Below, one piece after another: positions 54,312 through 63,691 of a stretch of DNA of 64,000 bases (position 1 is the first letter of the stretch; each line of letters begins with the position of its first letter). The translations under genes and the position numbers were made by a program. The stretch is from Chitinophagaceae bacterium (GTDB lineage: Bacteria > Bacteroidota > Bacteroidia > Chitinophagales > Chitinophagaceae): contig JADKAJ010000001.1 in assembly GCA_016719165.1 (NCBI GenBank), forward strand, positions 62,001 through 126,000, given 5' to 3'. The notes below the pieces were generated by a model. It was not told where the DNA came from. It worked only from the letters and a program-made list of their open reading frames with translations, and ran no database searches.

Positions 54312-55715
54312 ATGAAAATTGCATTTCACGGCGCTGCCAGAACTGTTACGGGTTCAAAACATTTACTGACTTTAAAAAGTGGTAAAAAGATATTATTGGA
54401 TTGTGGTATGTTCCAGGGATTAGGGAGAGAAACAGATGTACTGAACCGTAGTTTTGGTTTTGATCCCCTGGAAGTGGATATGATGATACTTTCCCATGCT
54501 CATATTGACCATAGCGGGCTGATACCCCGGCTGGTGAAGGAAGGCTTTAAAGGAAAAATATTCTGCACTCATGGTACCCGGGAATTGGTAACAGTGTTAC
54601 TGGAAGATTCGGCAGAGATACAGGAAGATGATGTAAAATATATTAATAAGCGAAGAGCCGCTTCGGGTCAGGCTTATCTGCAACCACTATACACCGTTGA
54701 GGATGCACTGAATGCAACAAAATATTTTGAAGAAGCAGATTATGGCCAATGGTTCGATGTCATGGAGGGGGTACAGGCAATGTTTACCGATGCAGGCCAT
54801 ATCATAGGAAGTACCTGTGTGCACCTGAAAATAAATGAACATGGAAAAGAGACCCGGATAACGTTCAGTGGTGATATAGGGCGATACCGGGATGCCATTC
54901 TTAAATCACCGGATACTTTCCCGCAGGCTGACTACATAATTATGGAATCAACCTATGGCAACAGCCTGCATGATACCCATGTTACAACCCCGGATATGTT
55001 GTTGCACTGGATTGAAAAAGCCTGCTTGCAGAAAAAAGGGAAACTCATCATGCCGGCATTCAGCGTAGGCCGTACCCAGGAAATATTGTATTCCCTGAAT
55101 CAGCTGGAAATCGAAAACCGCTTGCCGGATCTTGACTATTATGTGGATAGTCCGCTGAGCATCCAGGCAACAGAGATTGTAAAAAATTACCCCAATTATT
55201 TTAATAAGACTATTCAGAAGATAATGCAGTCAGACAAGGACCCATTCTCTTTTAAAGGATTGCGATATGTTAAAACGGTGGAGCAATCCAAATTGCTGAA
55301 TTTTCAGAATGGCCCTATGGTTATCATTTCTGCCAGCGGGATGGGTGATGCCGGCCGGGTAAAACATCATATCAGTAATAATATTGAAAACAGCCACAAT
55401 ACAATCCTGTTTACAGGATATTGTGAGCCTCGTTCATTAGGGGGCAGATTACTTTCCGGAGATAAAGATGTAAGTATTTTCGGTGTCATGCATGAAGTGC
55501 ATGCTGAGATCAGTTCTATCCGGAGTATGAGTGCTCATGGAGATTATGAGGATATGAGCCAGTGGCTGGCTTGCCAGGACCCTAAAAAGGTTAAAAAAAT
55601 ATTTTTAGTACATGGGGAGTATGAGGTGCAGCAGGATTTTCAAAACAGGCTTATCCGGAAGGGGTTTACGGATGTAGAGATACCGGCACCTCATTATGAA
55701 ATAGGGCTAACCTGA
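54312..55715 (+). CDS. Beta-CASP metallo-beta-lactamase-fold hydrolase
   Basis: A 467-residue protein of the RNA-processing exonuclease/CPSF73-like group. The metal site is SHAHIDHSG (HxHxDH), with a second His in FTDAGHIIGS and Asp in FSGDIGR. The beta-CASP part holds MPAFSVGRTQEILY, ISASGMGDAGRVKHHI and MSAHGDYEDM; VHGEYEVQQDF gives the last ligand. Bacterial members are RNases or of unknown specificity. It is 74 bp after the DUF4442 gene and ahead of a tRNA gene. Confidence 0.92.
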   Translation: MKIAFHGAARTVTGSKHLLTLKSGKKILLDCGMFQGLGRETDVLNRSFGFDPLEVDMMILSHAHIDHSGLIPRLVKEGFKGKIFCTHGTRELVTVLLEDSAEIQEDDVKYINKRRAASGQAYLQPLYTVEDALNATKYFEEADYGQWFDVMEGVQAMFTDAGHIIGSTCVHLKINEHGKETRITFSGDIGRYRDAILKSPDTFPQADYIIMESTYGNSLHDTHVTTPDMLLHWIEKACLQKKGKLIMPAFSVGRTQEILYSLNQLEIENRLPDLDYYVDSPLSIQATEIVKNYPNYFNKTIQKIMQSDKDPFSFKGLRYVKTVEQSKLLNFQNGPMVIISASGMGDAGRVKHHISNNIENSHNTILFTGYCEPRSLGGRLLSGDKDVSIFGVMHEVHAEISSIRSMSAHGDYEDMSQWLACQDPKKVKKIFLVHGEYEVQQDFQNRLIRKGFTDVEIPAPHYEIGLT

Positions 55716-55818
55716 CAAGATGTATATTCTAAATTTATTACTGCTTTTCCATGCTGGAGATATAAATGCAGGCAGAAAATCCGATCAAATTTCATTTCTC
55801 CCATTTAGGCAAAATAGC

Positions 55819-55826
55819 TATTTTTG
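55819..55826 (+). promoter_or_regulatory. tRNA gene -7 element
   Basis: TATTTTTG, a full TAnnTTTG match, ending 9 bp before the mature tRNA 5' end. A TTTC at 55795-55798 may be the -33 part. Confidence 0.6.
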
Positions 55827-55835
55827 CCGCCCGTT

Positions 55836-55909
55836 GCCGGGGTAGCTCAGCTGGTTAGAGCATCGGATTCATAACCCGAAGGTCGGCAGTTCAAGTCTGC
55901 TCTCCGGTA
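55836..55909 (+). tRNA. tRNA with CAT anticodon (elongator Met likely, Ile2 possible)
   Basis: A 74-nt cloverleaf. The 5' acceptor GCCGGGG pairs with CTCCGGT, including two G-U pairs, one at the terminal 1-72 position. The D arm is GCTC...GAGC. The anticodon stem TCGGA/CCCGA has an A31-C39 mismatch and the loop TTCATAA. The T arm is GGCAG TTCAAGT CTGCT. The discriminator is A and no CCA is encoded. A paired 1-72 end and the absence of three consecutive G-C pairs in the anticodon stem argue against initiator tRNA. Whether it is Met or lysidine-modified Ile cannot be settled here. Confidence 0.93.
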
Positions 55910-55914
55910 CTTTG

Positions 55915-55951
55915 TAAAAAGCCTGAAACTCATTGTTTTGGGCTTTTTCGC
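55915..55951 (+). terminator. tRNA terminator
   Basis: AAAAAGCC / GGCTTTTT arms with an extended weakly paired inner region, directly after the tRNA. Confidence 0.75.
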
Positions 55952-56004
55952 TTAAGCAGCATGACCACGCCAGTTGTTTCAATTTTAATTATTGATTTGA
56001 AGTT

Positions 56005-57072
56005 TTACCATTGCATCAATTGCCTGGTATATGCCGTTAATTCTTTCGCCATAGCTGCATGTTCCCCTGCATTGGGGTGGGCATCGCAGCCATTGTTGTA
56101 ACGCCGGCTGAAAAAATAGCTTTCAATTTTTTTTTCACCACTTGCCTTTATCGCTGTTGTAACGACATTGATATATTTTTTCAAAGCACTGTCCAGTGGC
56201 TGATCAGCCATCGGGCTCGTCAATAATATAATGGTGGCTTTCGGGTAATAATTCCTGAGCCGGTTTACGAATTGAATATAGGCAGCACAGAAGGCCGCTG
56301 AGTCCTGAATGCCATCATTTTGCCCGAGGCAAATGGTTACCACATCTGGCTGATATCTTTTGAAATTCCAGGTAAGATTGTTTTCGGCCATATTTATTTT
56401 ATCAAAAACTTGCGGCATAGCCGTGGTTTTATTACAGCAACTTTGAATAAGACCAATACCGGAAACAGAGGAAAGGTGCCACTGGGCATTCAATGCTCTG
56501 GCTGATAGCGGTCCATAAGCCAAATATGCATTATGCTGGTCATACCATTCTTTTGTTTTACAAGGAATTTCTGAATCATCATTGCCCATCCCGCAGGTAA
56601 TGGAGTTGCCGATAAACTCCATTTTTCTTTTAGGTTTTTTGGGAGGGGACAATAATTTGTTGCAGGTAAAACCAATCAATTCGAGATAACCTATTTCTGC
56701 TTCAGTGTTCTTGCATATAATAATGGTGTGCTCTCCTTTTGGTAACCCGCTGGCCAGTACAACTTTATTTTTACGGCCTTTTGTCTGAATGCGATAGGCC
56801 GGCTGATCATTAACAATCACCTGTAAATAATTGTGCGATTTGCCCCATTTTTCTTCATCCGTTATTTCCATCACACAGTAAGTGCCGCTAAAACGGATGG
56901 TGATATATGAGCCTGGTGCCCAGAATCTGGGTTTAACAGGATTGGAGAAATCAATCCTCCCTGTATATTGTATGCGAGAATGGTCAGCCCGGTAAAAGGT
57001 ACTGTCGTCATCTTTGCGGGCAAAAGAATGAATGCTGTTGAGCAATAGTAAACAAATATATAGTGATTTCAT
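56005..57072 (-). CDS. CE2-like SGNH carbohydrate esterase
   Basis: A 355-residue exported esterase. The signal peptide is MKSLYICLLLLNSIHSFA. Residues about 20-140 form a beta-sandwich like the CE2 N-terminal domain (GRIDFSNPVKPRFWAPGSYI). Residues about 150-355 are the SGNH hydrolase: the nucleophile Ser in FIGNSITCGMG, the Gly/Asn oxyanion residues with CLGQNDG, and the His in DAHPNAGEH. CE2 enzymes remove acetyl groups from hemicellulose sugars. It is the last gene of a minus-strand AraC-esterase-esterase run next to susC/susD, which supports a role in de-esterifying the imported glycan. Confidence 0.85.
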   Translation of the reverse strand: MKSLYICLLLLNSIHSFARKDDDSTFYRADHSRIQYTGRIDFSNPVKPRFWAPGSYITIRFSGTYCVMEITDEEKWGKSHNYLQVIVNDQPAYRIQTKGRKNKVVLASGLPKGEHTIIICKNTEAEIGYLELIGFTCNKLLSPPKKPKRKMEFIGNSITCGMGNDDSEIPCKTKEWYDQHNAYLAYGPLSARALNAQWHLSSVSGIGLIQSCCNKTTAMPQVFDKINMAENNLTWNFKRYQPDVVTICLGQNDGIQDSAAFCAAYIQFVNRLRNYYPKATIILLTSPMADQPLDSALKKYINVVTTAIKASGEKKIESYFFSRRYNNGCDAHPNAGEHAAMAKELTAYTRQLMQW

Positions 57073-57114
57073 CCCGGTGTTGTAAAAATGGTATAAAATG
57101 GAATTTGACTTAAT

Positions 57115-57774
57115 TTATTTCAGCAGATAAGGTTCAATGGCGGGTTGCCATATTTGATAGCCTTTTTTATTCATGTGGAGTTTATCTGACAAGAAGATGT
57201 CTTCCATAATCTTTCCTTCTTTTGTAAACATTTTATGATACACATCTACAAAAGAGGTTTTTCTATTTTTCTTCACAAATTTTTTGATAAGATTGTTTCC
57301 TCTGCTCATTTCCGGTAAATATTTTTCACGGCTGGGGCTTGGTTTCATAGACACATATAATATGGGAACTTTAGGCAGCCTGCTACGGATAAGAGAATGC
57401 AATGTTTTGAACCGATGAAAAACAGTATCGCCGGTGATTTTGTGTGAGGCAGCCAGGTCATTTTCTCCACAATAGATAACAATTTGTTTTGGATGATACC
57501 TGAAGATCACTTCTTCAGCATGCATAACGAGGTGGGGCAGGGAAGAGCCTCCAAATGCCCGATTAAGAATATTGTAGGAAGGGAAATATTCTTTTACGTC
57601 TTTCCAGTTTGTAAAGGAGGAACTGCCGATAAAAAGAACGGGATTCGCTGGCGGCGCATTCAATGAATCCAGTTTTTTAAAATAGTTGACTTCGTTGATA
57701 AAGGGCTGGGCCAGCAAACTACTGCAGGTAAAAGCTAAGAGAAAAAGTAAGATAAGTTTGAGTGCATTTTTCAT
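57115..57774 (-). CDS. SGNH/GDSL-type esterase
   Basis: A 219-residue exported lipase/esterase-like protein. The signal peptide ends near SLLAQ. The catalytic Ser is in FIGSSSFTNW, Gly in NRAFGGSSLP, Asn in IYCGENDLA, and the Asp/His pair in SDKLHMNKKGY. It resembles GDSL acetylesterases of the platelet-activating-factor acetylhydrolase type. It lies 33 bp after the araC-type gene and 42 bp before the CE2-like gene, so the three likely share a transcript. Probably an acetyl-polysaccharide esterase. Confidence 0.87.
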   Translation of the reverse strand: MKNALKLILLFLLAFTCSSLLAQPFINEVNYFKKLDSLNAPPANPVLFIGSSSFTNWKDVKEYFPSYNILNRAFGGSSLPHLVMHAEEVIFRYHPKQIVIYCGENDLAASHKITGDTVFHRFKTLHSLIRSRLPKVPILYVSMKPSPSREKYLPEMSRGNNLIKKFVKKNRKTSFVDVYHKMFTKEGKIMEDIFLSDKLHMNKKGYQIWQPAIEPYLLK

Positions 57775-57807
57775 TTGTATAATTTATTATTGACCAGACT
57801 ATTTGAT

Positions 57808-58686
57808 TTATATAAACACCCGGCTTCCGTAACTATAGTCTTCCCGGAATTGTTTTGGGGTACAACCTTTTTTCTTTTTAAAAAGGCGGTTGAAATTGGA
57901 AATATTATTAAAGCCACAATGATAAGCTACTTCAGCTACGGGCTGGTTGGTATCAATCAGCAGGCGGGATGCATGGCCCAGTCTTATCTCCAGCAGGCTA
58001 TCAATAAAGCTTATGCCGGTATGTGTTTTAAAAAAACGGCTGAAAGAAACTTCTGTCATGTTTGCCAGTTTTGCTACATCGGCTAATATGACGGTTTTGT
58101 CAAAGTTTTGGTTCATATATTCCATTACTTTCTCTACCCGGCGGCTGTTATAGCTTTGTTGTATATTACTAAAACTGGCATCCGATAGTATCCGCATATT
58201 CCTGGAAATGGACAAGTCATGCAGAATGGACATTAACTCAAGGACTGAATCAAAGCCCTGCTTATTGCGTAATTGCCGAAGACGGCCACTTAAAAGTTGC
58301 GTGGTGACTTTGGAAAAGAGAATGCCTCTTTTTGCCTTTTCAAACATATCCCGGATAAAGTGCAGTTGGTTTCGGCGGAGCATTTTATCATCAAATAGGT
58401 CTTTGTGAAACTGGATAGTTATTTCCTGGATGTCATTGCTTTTACATTTATACGTTTTCCAGACATGCGGGAGATTGGATCCAACTAATACAAGTTCGGT
58501 ATCATCAATTTCTTCCATATGATCTCCCACTACTCGTTTAGCTCCCTTTGCATTGATAATAAGGTTTAATTCCATTTCTTCATGATAGTGCAACGGAAAA
58601 TCGAATTCCGTTTTAGTTCGGGCAAAAATGGTAAAACAATCACTTGCTGTCAAAGGGGTAATCTCTTTCAGGATATTATTATTCAT
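57808..58686 (-). CDS. AraC-family transcriptional regulator
   Basis: A 292-residue regulator. The N-terminal ~140 residues look like a cupin sensor (FDFPLHYHEEMELNLII). The last ~100 hold two helix-turn-helix motifs: LADVAKLANMTEVSFSRFFK and VAEVAYHCGFNNISNFNRLF. No transmembrane segment is present, so it senses a cytosolic ligand. It is divergent from susC across 200 bp and in line with two esterase genes, and probably controls both arms of the locus in response to a sugar. Confidence 0.93.
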   Translation of the reverse strand: MNNNILKEITPLTASDCFTIFARTKTEFDFPLHYHEEMELNLIINAKGAKRVVGDHMEEIDDTELVLVGSNLPHVWKTYKCKSNDIQEITIQFHKDLFDDKMLRRNQLHFIRDMFEKAKRGILFSKVTTQLLSGRLRQLRNKQGFDSVLELMSILHDLSISRNMRILSDASFSNIQQSYNSRRVEKVMEYMNQNFDKTVILADVAKLANMTEVSFSRFFKTHTGISFIDSLLEIRLGHASRLLIDTNQPVAEVAYHCGFNNISNFNRLFKKKKGCTPKQFREDYSYGSRVFI

Positions 58687-58860
58687 AATAAGGTTAAAAT
58701 AATATCAGTTTAATGGTGGGTATAAAAGTATTGATATTTCCTTAAATTAGAAATATTTCATAGACGATAATAAACTTTTAAATTGAATGAAGCCTGCCGG
58801 ATTCAATTAAAATACAATAATTGGATAAAATAGTATTATTTCGAAGGTAGCATAAAAACC

Positions 58861-58868
58861 TACTTTTG
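58861..58868 (+). promoter_or_regulatory. -7 element of the second susC gene
   Basis: TACTTTTG, a full TAnnTTTG match, 18 bp before the ATG at 58887. The 200-bp divergent region to the AraC gene would hold operator sites; no clear repeat was seen. Confidence 0.6.
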
Positions 58869-58886
58869 GTCAAACATTGTTGCTAT

Positions 58887-61800
58887 ATGAGAAAATATAC
58901 ATTTTTGTTCCTGTCATTTTTTGTACTTGCCAGTGTACAAAGCCTGGCGCAGAGCAAGAAATTATCAGGAGCCGTTACAGATGAAAAAGGAGATGTACTT
59001 GCCGGTGCAACTGTCACTGTAAGGAACAGCATGATATCCACTATAACGAATGCCCTGGGTAAGTTTTCTTTAGACGTTCCTGACGATGCCAAAGCCCTTG
59101 TTATCACGTTTACAGGGATGGAGAGAGAAGAGGTACTAATTGGGGCGAAGACTTCTTTTGCTATAATGTTAAAACCATCGGTTACTACATTATCAGATGT
59201 GGTGGTCATCGGCTATGGCACAGTAAGGAAGACAGATGTGACGGGTGCTGCCCAACGCATCCAGCGGGAAGATTTTATCCGGGACAACCCCACTAATATA
59301 TTGCAGGCAATACAGGGCAAGCTGGCGGGAGTAAATGTAACACAGAATGATGGCGCTCCTGGTGCAGGCCTTAGTATCCGTGTACGGGGATCTAATTCTT
59401 TCCTGGGTGGTACGGAACCGTTATATGTAATTGATGGTGTTCCTTTCAATAACAACAGCAGTGGCGCAACACCTTCTTCAATTGGCTCTGATGAGAAGCA
59501 GACATTGAATGCACTGGCTTTTATCAATCCCAGTGATATTGAATCCATCGATATTTTAAAAGATGCTTCTGCAACGGCCATTTATGGCTCAAGAGGCGCA
59601 AACGGTGTAGTGCTGATCACTACCCGCAAGGGGCGCAGTGGAAAGGATAAAGTGGAGCTTTCTGTGAATATTGGTTTGTCAGAAGTGTCTAGATGGTTAA
59701 AAATGCTGAAACCTTATGATTATGCACAGTACCAAAACCTTTCCTATACCAACTCCAACGTTTATGATGGTACTTCTTATGCAATGCCTTTTACTCCTGA
59801 GGAGCTGGATTCGCTGGTGAACGATAATACTAACTGGCAGGATGCTATTTTCAGAAGAAGTTTATCACAACAATATAGTTTGAATGTGTCGGGAGGATCT
59901 GAATCTGGCAGTCATAGTTTATCATTGAACTATATTAACCAGGATGGGACTGTTATCAACTCAGATTACAGGAAGATTGGTCTTAGTTTTAACCTTAACC
60001 GTAACCTGGGAAAGGTTTTCAAAATTGGAACCAGCACTTCCGTATCCAATACAGTAACAAACGGAGTGAAAACGGGTACGGATAAATCAGATGCAGCGAG
60101 TGCCGGTGTTATCCGTTCTGCGCTCACTTATCCGCCAACAATAACTGCCGAAGAAGAGTATGATGGAACCGGCGAAGGCTTCTTCATTACCAACCCGGTC
60201 ATTTATTCGAGGGATGTACTGAATAAGGTAACCGGTATAAATATTTTTTCATCCAATTATGCAGAAGCTACTTTGCTTAAGCATTTTAAATTCAGGCAGA
60301 ATCTTGGATTCAACTATGGCTCTAATAAAAGAGACCAATATTATCCCCGCACTGTGTATGAAGGTTTCAGTGTAAAAGGCTGGGGATTAAAGGCTGATAA
60401 TTTATGGACCAGTCTGGTATCTGAAAGTATCTTGTCGTTCAATAAAAAAATGGAGAAGCATAACCTGACGGTAACAGGTGCTTCAACTTTTGAGCGGACC
60501 AATGGCGAATGGAATAGGGCAGAAGCTAAAACATTTCCGAATGATCTTTTGCAAAACGAAAACCTGCAATCAGCCGAGCAAATTATGCCGGTAGTGGGAA
60601 GTCGTTTTCAGTCAACACTCATATCTTTTCTGGGAAGAGTCAACTATTCCTTTGATGATAAGTACCTGCTTTCCCTTTCTTACCGCCAGGATGGATCCAG
60701 CAAGTTTGGACGTGATAACAAGTGGGCTGGCTTCCCTTCTGCAGGTTTTGCCTGGAAGCTGCACAAAGAGTCATTCATGAATCGGGCGGTTGCAATCAGC
60801 AATCTGATACTCCGGTTAAGTTATGGGCAGACCGGTAACCAGGGTATTGGATCCTATGCCTCACTGTCTAAGCTGGCTGTTTATAATTATCCGTTCAACG
60901 GTTCTTTACAAACAGGGTTGGCGGATGATGTATATGCCGGCCCGGCCAATGCCTCATTAAAATGGGAAACAACTAAGGCTTATAATACAGGGGTTGACCT
61001 TGGGTTGTTTAAAGGTGGTTTAAACTTCCATGCAGATTTTTACCTGAAGGAAACTAATAACCTTCTGCAATATTTGACAACTCCGTCATCTACCGGTTTC
61101 CAACGTCAATTGAGAAACTCTGGTTCTGTACAGAACAAAGGAGCTGAGTTCTCACTCGATGGCAAACTGATCAGCAGAAAAGATTTTCAATGGAAATCTG
61201 CCTTCAATATTGCATTCAACAGGAATAAGATATTAAGTCTTGGTAGCGACGTAAAAGAGCAGTTTGCCAGTAATATTTCTACCCGGGATGCTCCTTTCAT
61301 CCAGACTGCTGGCCAGCCTATCGGTGCCTTGTATGGATATGTTGAGGATGGTTATTATGATAATGAAGCTGAAGTTCGAAGTTCGCAGGTTTATTCGAGC
61401 CAGCCCATGGCAATCATCAGAAGAATGGTAGGGGAGATCAAGTATATGAACCTTGACAATGACCCAACCTCTATTTCAAATTCCGACAGAACTATTATCG
61501 GTGATGTGAACCCGGATTACACATTTGGTTTCACCAATAATTTCAGTTATAAAAACTTTGATGTGAGCATTTTTATCAATGGTGTACAGGGTAATGATGT
61601 TGTAAATATGAATAAAGTATTTAATGGCAACATTGGCACTTCAAAAAACATTAGTGAAAAGATGCTGGAAGGTACATGGGTAGATGGAAAAGATAATTCA
61701 AAGGCAACAGAGCCCAAAGCCATCCGGCAGTTTTGGAGAACATTGCTTTTCTCCAGGCGGTTTATTGAGGATGGTAGTTTTGTCCGGGTGAAGAATATAA

Positions 61801-62012
61801 CAATCGGTTATAATGTTCCTGGAAAACTGATAAAAGGCATTAGCTCTATGAGATTATCTGTAGGAGTAAATAACCTCTACACTTTCACCAATTATTCCGG
61901 TTTTGACCCTGAGATCAACAGCTATGGAGATAATCCTGCTTTATTTGGTGTAGACCTTGGAGGATATCCAAATACCCGTAGTTATAATTTCACACTGCGC
62001 TGCAGTTTTTAA
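58887..62012 (+). CDS. SusC/RagA-family TonB-linked outer-membrane transporter (second locus)
   Basis: A 1041-residue glycan importer. ATG at 58887 gives the signal peptide MRKYTFLFLSFFVLASVQSLAQ; the upstream TTG in frame overlaps the -7 box. Carboxypeptidase-regulatory-like domain about 25-105 (GAVTDEKGDVLAGATV), then the plug with VVVIGYGTVRKTDVTGA, LAGVNVTQNDGAPGAGLSI and SATAIYGSRGANGVVLITT, then the barrel ending YNFTLRCSF with a terminal Phe. It is the classical SusC type, more so than the first copy. The susD gene follows after 12 bp. Confidence 0.95.
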   Translation: MRKYTFLFLSFFVLASVQSLAQSKKLSGAVTDEKGDVLAGATVTVRNSMISTITNALGKFSLDVPDDAKALVITFTGMEREEVLIGAKTSFAIMLKPSVTTLSDVVVIGYGTVRKTDVTGAAQRIQREDFIRDNPTNILQAIQGKLAGVNVTQNDGAPGAGLSIRVRGSNSFLGGTEPLYVIDGVPFNNNSSGATPSSIGSDEKQTLNALAFINPSDIESIDILKDASATAIYGSRGANGVVLITTRKGRSGKDKVELSVNIGLSEVSRWLKMLKPYDYAQYQNLSYTNSNVYDGTSYAMPFTPEELDSLVNDNTNWQDAIFRRSLSQQYSLNVSGGSESGSHSLSLNYINQDGTVINSDYRKIGLSFNLNRNLGKVFKIGTSTSVSNTVTNGVKTGTDKSDAASAGVIRSALTYPPTITAEEEYDGTGEGFFITNPVIYSRDVLNKVTGINIFSSNYAEATLLKHFKFRQNLGFNYGSNKRDQYYPRTVYEGFSVKGWGLKADNLWTSLVSESILSFNKKMEKHNLTVTGASTFERTNGEWNRAEAKTFPNDLLQNENLQSAEQIMPVVGSRFQSTLISFLGRVNYSFDDKYLLSLSYRQDGSSKFGRDNKWAGFPSAGFAWKLHKESFMNRAVAISNLILRLSYGQTGNQGIGSYASLSKLAVYNYPFNGSLQTGLADDVYAGPANASLKWETTKAYNTGVDLGLFKGGLNFHADFYLKETNNLLQYLTTPSSTGFQRQLRNSGSVQNKGAEFSLDGKLISRKDFQWKSAFNIAFNRNKILSLGSDVKEQFASNISTRDAPFIQTAGQPIGALYGYVEDGYYDNEAEVRSSQVYSSQPMAIIRRMVGEIKYMNLDNDPTSISNSDRTIIGDVNPDYTFGFTNNFSYKNFDVSIFINGVQGNDVVNMNKVFNGNIGTSKNISEKMLEGTWVDGKDNSKATEPKAIRQFWRTLLFSRRFIEDGSFVRVKNITIGYNVPGKLIKGISSMRLSVGVNNLYTFTNYSGFDPEINSYGDNPALFGVDLGGYPNTRSYNFTLRCSF

Positions 62013-62024
62013 TCACAGCTAATC

Positions 62025-63659
62025 ATGAAAAAAAAATATATGCGACCTGGAAAAAAATATTTATGGATACTGTCAGTGTCAATACTGATGCTGTCAATGT
62101 CATCCTGTAAAAAGCAACTGGAAGAAAAACCTTACTCTTTTCTTTCACCTGAGAATTTTTACAAAAACGAAAGCGATGCCAAGACCGCCATCAACGGGGT
62201 GTACAGTGCCTTATATTCCTGGGACCTGTACCTGCAACCCATGTGGAACCTGACAATACTGGATGATGACCATGTATCGGGTGTTGATTGGTTTCTGGGA
62301 ACATCAGGTGCCGGAAATCCACAGGGTTATTGGGGAGTGGATGGTCCCTGGGTAGGATGCTACTCAATCATTGCAAGAGCTAGTACTGTGCTAGAGAACG
62401 TCACAAAGATAAATGAGAACATAGACCCGGATATAAAAACGAGGATATTAGGCGAAGCACATTTTCTAAGAGCCTGGGCTTATTTTCAGTTAGTACAATT
62501 ATATGGTGGAGTGCCAATTCGTTTACAGTCTTTATCAGTTGATCCTAATACTAATGTTCCAAGGTCTTCAGTTAAAGAAGTATACCAGGTAATAATAAAT
62601 GAGTTGAAACTTGCTGAGACCATGTTGTTCCCGGCAGGCCATGCCAAGGCTGGTGAACCTGGAAGAGTAACGCAGGGTTTAGCAAAGGGTATGCTCGCAA
62701 AAGTTTACCTGACAATGGCGTCTGGTTCGGTACCTGCTGCTAATGTCACTGTTCGGGGAGGAACCGATAACGGCTTTTACACTTATGCTAAATCAGTAGT
62801 GGCAGGCCTTGAAGGACTGGACAGTAAAACTTATTTTGAACTGGCAAGGGATAAAGCTTTGGAAGTGATCAATAGCGGGCAATACACCTTGTTTACAAGC
62901 TGGAAAACTATGTGGAGTAAAGCAGCTCATAATACACAGGAGCATATGTGGGAGCTGCAATCCTTGTCAGGTACAACGTTTGTCAATAACATTCATAATT
63001 ATTTTTCAGCCCTTTCTACATTTGGAAGGGGAGCGGTATGGTTTACCAACAATCATTATATGGATTATGAAGATCCGGATAAGAGGGTGCTGGATGGAGT
63101 AGCGCATAATTATGCAACGAATACCGGTACGAGGTATTATTATCCTTCCTGGCAGGCTGCATTGTACCAGACAGTAGGTGGGCTGACATACAATAATAAT
63201 GGAACAACAGATAACAGGGCATATGTGATCAAATATGCTGATGTGACAGATCCAACAGTGGCAAATAGTGATGCTTATTTCCCAATGATGCGTTATGCCG
63301 AAATGTTTCTGATTTATGCCGAAGCTGCCAATGAAGCTAATGGGAGCCCAACAACGGAAGCGTATACGTATCTTAATACAATCCGGACAAGAGCTGCTGC
63401 TTCAGCTGCCCCGGCAGGCCTGAGCCAGGAACAATTCCGCAGTTTTGTACTGGCAGAAAGAGCAAGAGAGTTTGTATTGGAAGGCATCCGCCGATATGAC
63501 CTGATGCGTTGGGGTATTTATCTGCAGGTGATGAATAAGATATCGGCAGGGCAAAATAATATTTCCAAAGTAAGAAGCCTACGTAACCTGTTATTGCCGA
63601 TTCCGCAAAGCGAACTGAATTCTAACCAGGCCATCACCGGTAATAATCCCGGCTGGTAA
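62025..63659 (+). CDS. RagB/SusD-family nutrient-binding lipoprotein
   Basis: A 544-residue surface lipoprotein of the classical SusD fold. The signal peptide has lipobox MSSC (Cys28). N-terminal SPENFYKNESDAKTAINGVY and the helix LGEAHFLRAWAYFQLVQLYG are family signatures, as is the C-terminal ERAREFVLEGIRRYDLMRWG. A Trp-rich substrate-side loop (DDDHVSGVDWFLG, YWGVDGPWVGCY) suggests stacking onto sugar rings. It forms the lid of the preceding SusC and is followed 32 bp later by a further lipoprotein gene. Confidence 0.95.
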   Translation: MKKKYMRPGKKYLWILSVSILMLSMSSCKKQLEEKPYSFLSPENFYKNESDAKTAINGVYSALYSWDLYLQPMWNLTILDDDHVSGVDWFLGTSGAGNPQGYWGVDGPWVGCYSIIARASTVLENVTKINENIDPDIKTRILGEAHFLRAWAYFQLVQLYGGVPIRLQSLSVDPNTNVPRSSVKEVYQVIINELKLAETMLFPAGHAKAGEPGRVTQGLAKGMLAKVYLTMASGSVPAANVTVRGGTDNGFYTYAKSVVAGLEGLDSKTYFELARDKALEVINSGQYTLFTSWKTMWSKAAHNTQEHMWELQSLSGTTFVNNIHNYFSALSTFGRGAVWFTNNHYMDYEDPDKRVLDGVAHNYATNTGTRYYYPSWQAALYQTVGGLTYNNNGTTDNRAYVIKYADVTDPTVANSDAYFPMMRYAEMFLIYAEAANEANGSPTTEAYTYLNTIRTRAAASAAPAGLSQEQFRSFVLAERAREFVLEGIRRYDLMRWGIYLQVMNKISAGQNNISKVRSLRNLLLPIPQSELNSNQAITGNNPGW

Positions 63660-63691
63660 ATCAACATTCATAAACTTCTAATGCCATTTAT

